Of a DNA stretch of 64,000 nt, positions 57,211 to 64,000 are shown piece after piece. Below the pieces are notes generated by a model. The model did no database searches and was not told the origin of the DNA. It saw nothing but the letters and a program-made list of their open reading frames with translations. Origin of the DNA: Fallopia convolvulus (Eukaryota; Streptophyta; Magnoliopsida; Caryophyllales; Polygonaceae); assembly GCA_964016875.1 (NCBI GenBank), contig OZ024720.1, forward strand, positions 41,445,106-41,509,105, read 5' to 3'. Both the position numbers and the translations under genes were made by a program. Position 1 is the first letter of the stretch; each line of letters opens with the position of its first letter.

Positions 57211-58770
57211 TGTAACATCCTTATTTTGCAGCAATGGGTATTACCGTCAGTGACCTTGGATTTTACCGTTCAAAGTTGATGACCGCCTTTTTATTTATGT
57301 TTTTAGGGTGTTTTTGTGTGTTTGAGTCTTTTATCTTATTAGAAGATTTATTTCCTTATAAATAGCTCTTAGATAGATTAGTTTCTCTATAAATACTCTT
57401 TTCTAGCCTTTGTTTTTCTCATCCACCAATCAATTAACCTAGTTTAGGGGGAGAGGAGGAGAGAAGAGAGAGGCGTGAGAAGGCGCGATTTTTGAAGATA
57501 CTTGGAAGACAAGTTTTGTTTGGATTCAAAGTTGTAAACTTTCTTTTTAATTCTGTTTTGATATTTTTAATTATGATTTGTGAGTAATATTCTCTCTCTA
57601 AGGTTGGGGTTAAACCCAACAATGGTTGTACATGCTTGTTTGTGATCATGTCTTGATTGTTTTTATTATATGAATCTATTCTCTTGTTCTTAATCCTTGA
57701 AACGAAAGTTGATAGGAATTTATCATTCATAGTTGAAGCGAAAGCGGAAACTTTGAATCAGAATAGTCGACTTAGGGTTTTGAAGCTAAAGCGGATCCAT
57801 CTTAGTTGAAGTAGAAGAGATCAGATAGTAAGTTTATTGATTGAACAAAAGTTAGTTGATTTACTTGCTTAGGTTGACGAAAGTTGATACCTTTATGTGA
57901 TAAAAGCATGATCTTTATGTTTCATAAGCGTTTGTATGCATAATTGTTGTTGTAGGAATACCCTAAACCTTAGATTTTCTCTTTCTCTTGATAAAAACCC
58001 CTTGCTTTATTGATTGATTGCGCTCTAAGTAACAAAATTTGGTACATGACTTTCTCCCGTGGACGAACCTGACTCCCTTGTACTCAACGGAGTCTTGATT
58101 ATAAATTTATTTGTTGTCAAGAAACCCTCTTAACAAAAGTCACCCAAGACTTTATAAGGTATTAAATTTACATAAAATGGGGAAATTTAATGATAATACA
58201 TATTATAAATGGTGCTCAAACATGAGACTTCAAGTGTTGTCATTACATCCTTAACCTATTTTAAAAATAAAAAGATACAAAAGAGTTAAGCAGCGGAATT
58301 AACGAAACATTGTTTTTGTAAAGCGTAGCGAAACCAAAATACGAGAGAAAACACCTTCAAGAATGACCCGACCTTCCTTCCTTCAGCTCTTGATTCTTCG
58401 TCTTTAAACATTCGAATGAAGTTTCCTAGAGTCTTGCATTTGTCGCGAAGGGAGAGAAATAGCAGGCAAAATTGCAAAAAATAGCGGAATTAGTCTAAGG
58501 AGACTAAGCCAGTGAGAATGGAAATTCTCAAGGGCAATTTGGTAATTTAACATTTCATTAAAGAGATATAAGTGAGATGTGTTTGAGATCTATAAAACTT
58601 TAAGTGGAGCTTAAGGACGGAATTTAGTTGATCTCGAAAAGAGATAAACTTGGATCCGAAAACGAAGGAAACTACGAGATTGTAGTTCCTCTTGGATTAC
58701 AATTAATCTTTGGAATGTTTTAGTTAGACACAAGTTTCTAGAAAACTTCTTGCGCCCTTTTGTATACGGT
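57211..58770 (-). repeat. Tekay-type LTR fragment, split by an Athila-type solo LTR
   Basis: 57211-57276 matches the start of the Tekay LTR (TGTAACAYCCYTATTTTRCA, GGGTATTACCGTCAGTGACC). The match resumes at 58136 with AAGTCACCCAAGRCTTT and continues, more diverged (AGACTAAGC, GGGTAATTTGGTCATTTAA-like), to about 58770. It is an older relative of the element at 14560-27061, truncated where Athila sequence begins. Confidence 0.7.
57277..58135 (+). mobile_element. Athila-type solo LTR
   Basis: TGATGACCGCC...CTCTTAACA with an exact AAAGT duplication (57272-57276 and 58136-58140). The last 250 bases share the order and wording of the Athila LTR end at 60640-61020 (AAAGGCATGATCTT-like, CCTGACTCC, TACTCARCGGRGTCTTGA, AAATTTATTTGTTG). 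It has TATA-like boxes at about 57356 (TATAAATAG) and 57392 (TATAAATAC). 859 bases, no coding. Confidence 0.8.
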
Positions 58771-59499
58771 GGATCATTAACGACCCGGATGTGGGTTCGT
58801 TAACGAGGCAGGGAAAGAAAAAAAGAAAGAGAAAGAAAGAAGAAAAGTTGAAGTGCATTTGTGTTTAAAAATAATATCAAGAGATTCTTTTATTTTTGAT
58901 TATGAGACTTTCTAGGATGATAAATGGGTGAGTGAAAATAAGTGTGCATAATATGAGAGTGAGTTTGGTTATTTTATATGAGAGTTTTGATGTTATATGT
59001 GAGTTTTTTTTAGGAGTCTTTGATTCCCGGATATTATTAGCACCACATGACCAAAATATTTCCATGCCTTATTGTTATTACCAAGCCCCATTACAACCCG
59101 GCCGAATGGAAGCTTCTATGAAGTTTTTCATTGAGCCTAAGTTCTCTTGATGATTCTCTGCTTGTTTTGACAAATCTTGGGTGGAGAGTATTGGTGATAT
59201 AAGTTCCAATTTCTATGAGTTTTTGTATATAGGATGAGTTGAGAGATTGAAATTATAAGCCCAAACACATGAGAGTTGAGTGAAACACATTATATCCCTT
59301 GAGAGGTTGGATTGTATTATTTTATGTCTATTTAAGTGCATATATGTGTGAGGATGTTAATAGTCTTTTGCTATAATTTTCTTATGTGTAGATGTTGCTT
59401 TTTGAAGATGGCTATGTCTTGATAAGCATGATTTGTTTTGGTTTTGGTTAGTATCTTGATTATTGCTTGAGGACAAGCAAGTCTAAGTATGGGGTATTT
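58771..59499 (+). mobile_element. 3' tail of an Athila internal region
   Basis: It ends in TTGCTTGAGGACAAGCAAGT, then AAGTATGGGGTATT directly before the LTR; GAGGACAAGCAA followed by a purine tract is the typical Athila context before the 3' LTR. No ORF of size remains. An AAGAAAGAGAAAG purine run lies at 58815-58845. Confidence 0.6.
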
Positions 59500-60043
59500 T
59501 GATGTTCGCATTTTTAGTATAGTTTTTGATAGGTTTTCTTTGTTTATTAGGATTAATTTTGTCTAGTTTAGGTTTCGTTTTAAGTGTTTTTAGTTAGTTT
59601 TGCATAAATCTGCGAAAAGAGTGGAATCTACGCTATTTTATGTATTTTGCAGGTTTTAGCTAGGAAAGGAGCTAAATGGAGATAAATTTGGAGCATCACA
59701 GTGAAGGACGGGAAAGTGCAAGATTTAAGAAGTCGAAGCTCAAGAAAACGAGAGGAGGTGTTGAAGAAAACAAAACCCCAGGCTCGTTAACGAGGCTGTG
59801 AAGGGTCGTTAACGAGGCCACGACGAAGAAGGTTTCGGAGTATTATTTTATTATTCACCGATCCTGAGCGGGAATTTATTTCCGTATCGGTTGAGTATCT
59901 TTTTAGAATCTTTATGGGTTAATAGAATATGTATTTTAGGTTTTAATATCTTTTTAGATTTTATTTCTATCTTTTAGTGATTGTTTCTATCTTTTTAGGA
60001 AAGTTTTTATCTTTTATCTTTTTAGTTTTTTAGGATTTTCTAG

Positions 60044-60051
60044 TATAAATA
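60044..60051 (+). promoter_or_regulatory. TATA box of the Athila LTR
   Basis: TATAAATA in TTCTAGTATAAATACCC, about 30 bases before the CATAGAAAGG and the poly-G run, so transcription would begin next to or within the G tract. Confidence 0.55.
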
Positions 60052-60075
60052 CCCTTCTATCTAGCATAGAAAGGT

Positions 60076-60092
60076 GGGGGGGGGGGGGGGGG
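60076..60092 (+). repeat. 17-base poly-G run
   Basis: An uninterrupted run of 17 G in the LTR just after the expected start site. It could form G-quadruplex structure in RNA or DNA, and its length may be inexact because of sequencing. Confidence 0.8.
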
Positions 60093-61023
60093 CTGAATTT
60101 TGGAGTAAGGTTTTAGAGTTAGTTTTGGAGAAGGAAGGAAGGCCGAAGGAAAGGCTGCCGGATCGGAAGTCGATGACGAGGGGTCGGTGACGACGGTTTC
60201 CGAGGTTCGTTGATCGAGTTTGTGGTTCGGTGATTGTTTTGTTTTGGTTTTTCTTCTAATTCTCTGTAAGACGATATTTTTGTTATTAATTTAAGTTTGA
60301 GTTTTGTTTTCATGTTTGTTTTTATTGAAGTTTTTGGTTTCTTAATCATGAGTAGTGAGTAGTTATTTTTCTAGGGTCGGGGTTAAGCCCGGCATAGTTG
60401 AGCATGTTTGATGAAGTAAGTTAGTGTTTTGAATGCCTTTTATTTTTATTGAGATTGTTTGTTGTGCTTAATACCGAAACGGGAGTTGAGGTAATTTGAG
60501 TTTTAACTTGATTGAAAGAGAAAGTTAGTAACTTGAAGGTTGATATTGTTTGAAAACGAAAGTTTCAAGCTTTAGATCCAAAACAAGCAATTGAGTGAGT
60601 TGGTTTATGAAAATAGATTAATTTACCTGTCAAGTCAATGAAAGTTGATGACTCTATGTATTTAAAGGCATGATCTTATCTACTTACGAATTCTTATGCT
60701 TGGCTATGTTGTGGTGTCCCTTATCCTAGATATTTGTTTTTATTGAATTATTTCTGATAAATCTTTGTTGCTGAATGCTTGCTTTAGTATCGAGTATTAA
60801 TTAGAATTTTATTAGTTCGTTAATTGATGTTTTTATATTCGGTGGTTCGGTAACGATCCTGACAAGGTCGTTAACGAGGCATCTCGTGAGTGATTGTGTT
60901 TGATTTTTATTAGATTGATAGACAAACAACCTTGCTTCCTGTGGAACGATCCTGACTCCACTGTACTCAGCGGGGTCTTGACTTACAAATTTATTTGTTG
61001 GCCGAGAAACCCTTTCAACAAAT

Positions 61024-61040
61024 TGGCGCCGTTGCCGGGG
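61024..61040 (+). other. Primer binding site, tRNA-Asp type
   Basis: TGGCGCCGTTGCCGGGG, three bases after the LTR, is the complement of the plant tRNA-Asp 3' end used by Athila-group elements. Confidence 0.9.
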
Positions 61041-61134
61041 AAGCAACGAGTTGTTAGTTTATCTTTGGGATCGGGACTAGCCCGACCCCGTTTTTGTTTT
61101 TAATTTTTTTTTTCTTTGTTTGTTTTCTCAGTGT

Positions 61135-62463
61135 ATGTCGGTAGGACGAAGAAGGCTTCAGTTTGATAGCTCCAGTTATTACTCAGAACCCGAACGTTCC
61201 CTGCACCGACGACTCCGAGAAAACCGAGCCATGGCCACAGCTGAAGAGATGGCTCGAGAGCTAGAGATCCTCCGGACCCAGATGGAGGCACTGAGAGCCG
61301 AGAAGGATGACGCTAATGCAGACAAGGCTCGACTGCAAGAAGAGCTAAACGCCTATCCAAGGAATGCCAAGCAATACATGCATCCGGAACTGAGGGTGCC
61401 AGAATCTCCTATTGTGCTTCCTGCGATAGAGAAACCTTTTGAGATCAAGTCTCAATTTATATCCTTGATTAAACGGGCTCAGTTTGAAGGGAAACCTGCT
61501 GAGTGCCCTATGGAACATATTAGAAATTTTCTTGATTTATGTGACACCATAGCTGCTGAAGGTGTCTCACTAGAATATGTTATGTTGAAAGCTTTTAGAT
61601 GGTCACTTACTGGAAAGGCCCTGAACTGGTTAGAGAGCCTACCTTCTAAGTCTATCAGGACTTGGAAAGCTTTGTATGATCAATTTCTTACAAAGTTTTT
61701 CCCTCCTGCTAAGACAACGGAGTTAAGGAAACGCATCACCTCTTATCACCAGTTGCCTAATGAGACATTTGTTGAAACATGGGAAAGATTTAAAGAGATG
61801 CTTAGACAATGCCCTACTCATGGGCAACCATTATATGTATTGCAAGAAATCTTTTTCCAGGGTATCAACGCAGAGACCAAGAACCGCATCAACACGCATA
61901 CTGCGTGCGGTTTTATAGAGATGAACCCCACAGAGGCGTGGGAACTGTTGGACAAGCTGGCGAATTACGATGCTATGTACGGAACCCAGCAGGCTCCACA
62001 AACTCAAAAACGTCTCTATGTGCCCAATCGAGATGAAGTTGACCCCGATGTTAAAAATCAATTCTTACAAGATGAGGTCAACCGTTTGAGAAAACAGGTA
62101 AGTTTTCTGAAATCCTCTCAATCATGTCAAGAATGTGGTTCTTCTGCGCATAGTACTTCTGCTTGCACTAACATTGAGTAGGTTAGAACCGCTGAGACGA
62201 TAGCTGAGATGAATTACATGAGAGGACCCTACAGGAACCCGCCTAATTACAATGACAGGTCGAACCACTATCAATCATGGGGCAATCAGAATGCAAATCA
62301 TAATTACACAGGGCCCCCGCAAGATAGACGACCTGCACCATATCGACCTCCAGGCCATCAGGAGACACCATCATGGGCTCAAGAGATTAAAGAGGGCATC
62401 AATGGATTGGATAAAGATGGAGAGAGTTCGATATTTGGAAGAAGAGTGTTGATTCCCAACTAG
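61135..62463 (+). pseudogene. Athila gag, interrupted
   Basis: ATG 61135 (MSVGRRRLQFDSSS) is the first ATG; upstream is TTGTTTTCTCAG, which looks like a splice acceptor. Residues about 35-75 form a coiled coil (EEMARELEILRTQMEALRAE). The Athila capsid follows with AQFEGKPAECPMEHIRNFLD, FRWSLTGKALNWLESLP, QFLTKFFPP and ETWERFKEMLRQCPTHG. A CCHC knuckle (CQECGSSAHSTSAC) is just before a TAG at 62179-62181. The frame resumes in phase with a Pro/Asn/Arg-rich part and stops at 62463, where the protease frame takes over. One stop and one frameshift break it. Confidence 0.85.
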
Positions 62464-63767
62464 GAGACCTTGCTGCACGTATTCCAAGACCACAAGGGCA
62501 ACTCCCGGGTCGTACCGAAGAGAACCCTAGAGGCCAAATAGCAGCAGTACACCTTAGAAGAGGGAAGACACTACCGGAGAGAATTCAAGCTGAAGAGAAG
62601 GAGGAACAAGATCTCGCCAGCCAGCTCGTTAACGAGCCAACGAGAGCTAGTACCGAGCCTACAACCCAGGATGACGAGGCTCCGAGGATTCCTGACGAGC
62701 CCAGCCCAGGTAAGTTTTCTAAACCGAGTCCTCCTCTCAATCCCAGGCTCGTTAACGACCCCACCAAGGTCAGTAACGACCCGCCGAGGACACCAAACGA
62801 CCCTAGTGTCGACCCGGTACTCTCACCTCTCGAGCCTAACTTGGTTCCGAGAATGGTGAAAACTCTTCCATTTCCAGTTAAGAAATCTATGGACTCTACT
62901 GAGAGTAAGTTCAAGCGTTTCGTTAAGATTCTTCAGGGAATTAATATTTCCATCCCATTCGTTGAGGCCCTAAGCGAAATGCCGGCTTACACAAAATTTT
63001 TGAAAGATATTCTTAGCAGGAAAAGATCTATTACAGAGCTGCAGGACGAGGTCAGATCCATAGCTCTTCCAGAAAAGCTTGGAGATCCTGGGAGGTTTGC
63101 AATCACAATCGGCATAGGCAACCACAAGTTCAAAGCTTTATGCGATCTTGGTGCCAGTGCTAGTCTTGTTCCACTCTCAATCTGGTCTAAAGCCAATATG
63201 GGACCACTGGAACCAGTAGACATGAATCTGTACATGGCAGATGGGTCAAGTGTCAAAGCAACAGGAGTAGTGGACGATTACCCTATTCAAGTCGGGAAAT
63301 TCTTCATACCCAATGATTTTATTGTCCTTGATATGCCTGAAGACCCTCATGTCCCCATAATTCTCGAGCGACCATTCTTAGCCACAGCAGGAGCAAGAGT
63401 TGATGTGCGTAAGGGACTCCTCACTGTTGATATAGGAGAGGAACGGTTGGAATTCAATTTAGATCAGAAAGCTAACGACCCAATTGGAGTGGCACAACTA
63501 GAGTTGACTCAACCCGAACCAGACACCACAGCTCCTACCGAGCCACATCTGCCGATCAATGACGCTCCCATGCACAAAGGCCCTACTACAGAGGTTACAG
63601 AAAAGCCCAAACCACCTTGGCTTTCGGACTATACCATTAACCCAGGGATATCGAGCTTACTAATAGAAGAAGAAGGTCCCAATTTAGCAATTCAAGTGCA
63701 CAGAGGCAGTAAAGCTACAAGCACAGTATTTGAAGACCCTAACATGGCCAGACATGAACCACCATGA
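62440..63767 (+). CDS. Athila protease region with long Pro/Asp/Glu linker
   Basis: A frame open from about 62440 to 63767, offset by one from gag. Its first 130 codons are a linker with QLVNEPTRASTEP and RLVNDPTKVSNDPP, encoded by the CTCGTTAACGAG palindromes. Then come FPVKKSMDSTESKFKRFVK and EALSEMPAYTKFLKDILSRK, the usual Athila block before protease, and a retropepsin-like domain with the active-site region ALCDLGASASLVPLSIW (DLG in place of DTG/DSG, as is normal for Athila) and HVPIILERPFLATAGARVDV. It ends in a normal stop before any RT. Confidence 0.78.
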
Positions 63768-64000
63768 GACTAGCAAGAGAGCTCGTCGGGCTAACGACGT
63801 TAAACATAGCGCTTACGGGAGGCAACCCGCTTTTTAGAATAGGTTTATTTTAGTTTATTTTATTTTATTTAGATTATTTCCTAGCTTTCTTTTGTTTTTA
63901 TTTTTTTTTAGTTTAAATAGGATAGAAATAAGATTTTTTGAGCTAACAAGATTTCAGGAAAAAAGGGGTCGAAATGCACTCAAGGAGGCTACGGTGGCTC
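63768..64000 (+). other. Sequence after protease, resembling the Athila post-pol spacer
   Basis: CGGGCTAACGACGTTAAA, then TAGCGCTTACGGGAGGCAAC resemble the segment that in Athila elements normally follows pol. No RT coding follows. The window ends here, so whether pol is deleted or lies further on cannot be seen. Confidence 0.5.

Larger units (their letters stand above)
59500..61020 (+). repeat. Athila LTR joining two partial internal regions
   Basis: It starts TGATGTTCGC after a purine tract and ends TTTCAACA before a tRNA-Asp primer site, 1521 bases. Because it is preceded by a 3' internal tail and followed by a 5' internal region, it serves as 3' LTR to one copy and 5' LTR to the next. 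Contains CTCGTTAACGAG palindromes (59783, 59805, 60867) and a 17-G run at 60076-60092. Confidence 0.75.

Noticed and set aside
1..64000. CRISPR arrays, prokaryotic operons or phage genes
   Set aside because: No regularly spaced repeat-spacer pattern or bacterial gene; all recognisable proteins are plant or plant retroelement types.

Overview
This window is plant nuclear DNA, almost certainly from a eudicot. The evidence is SIRE/Maximus-type copia, Tekay and CRM-like chromoviruses, Athila, plant RTE LINEs, Stowaway, hAT and Mutator miniatures, Helitrons carrying spliced plant gene pieces, and one intact plant-specific gene. I cannot name the species. About 85-90% of what can be recognised is transposable-element DNA, much of it nested. 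The only convincing host gene is a single-exon membrane-anchored protein of unknown function at 6831-8300 on the minus strand. No standard tRNA, rRNA or CRISPR is present.

Layout. 1-6.8 kb: AT-rich DNA with a dispersed AAAGTGCATT-type repeat, a pair of inverted tRNA-like SINE heads, AT-rich palindromic units cut by a 5'-truncated RTE LINE, a Stowaway MITE and another SINE-like piece. 6.8-8.7 kb: the host gene and its upstream region. 8.7-9.75 kb: the 3' part of a decayed non-LTR-type reverse transcriptase ORF, interrupted by a SIRE-type copia element (9755-33275, target duplication GTCAG). The copia element carries gag, protease, integrase, RT-RNase H and the extra 'env-like' ORF region of this lineage. 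It is split between integrase and RT by a 12.5-kb Tekay-type gypsy element in minus orientation (14560-27061, target duplication CTCTC). The gypsy element has 3.5-kb LTRs and an uninterrupted RT-RNase H-integrase-chromodomain ORF, but no recognisable capsid or zinc knuckle and only a protease remnant.

33.3-38.8 kb: a minus-strand Helitron (33562-38842) interrupted by a plus-strand Helitron (34083-38312). The inner one carries exon pieces recognisable as a LysM receptor kinase, an NPH3/NPY-type BTB protein and probably RanBP1. 41-56 kb: a strongly decayed CRM-like gypsy element in minus orientation. It has been invaded by a solo LTR (45694-51855, GTGAC), itself invaded by a solo LTR of the same family in opposite orientation (47205-50046, ATAAT), and by a short Helitron. 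A hAT miniature element with an exact 8-bp duplication (41873-42392) lies to its left and a long-TIR Mutator-like element (55877-56909) to its right.

57-64 kb: a Tekay-LTR fragment split by an Athila-type solo LTR (AAAGT), then an Athila 3' tail joined through one LTR to an Athila PBS, gag and protease. The sequence after protease resembles the post-pol spacer, which suggests loss of pol.

The elements form a relative clock. By eye, the outer copia LTRs differ at roughly 4% and the inner Tekay LTRs at roughly 2%, in agreement with the nesting order. I found no clear new functional system. The most unusual observations are the tRNA-like module inside the Tekay LTRs, the Tekay copy without capsid but with intact pol, the nested Helitrons with receptor-kinase cargo, the same-family LTR nested within itself, and a recurring CTCGTTAACGAG palindrome shared by LTR and coding parts of the Athila block.
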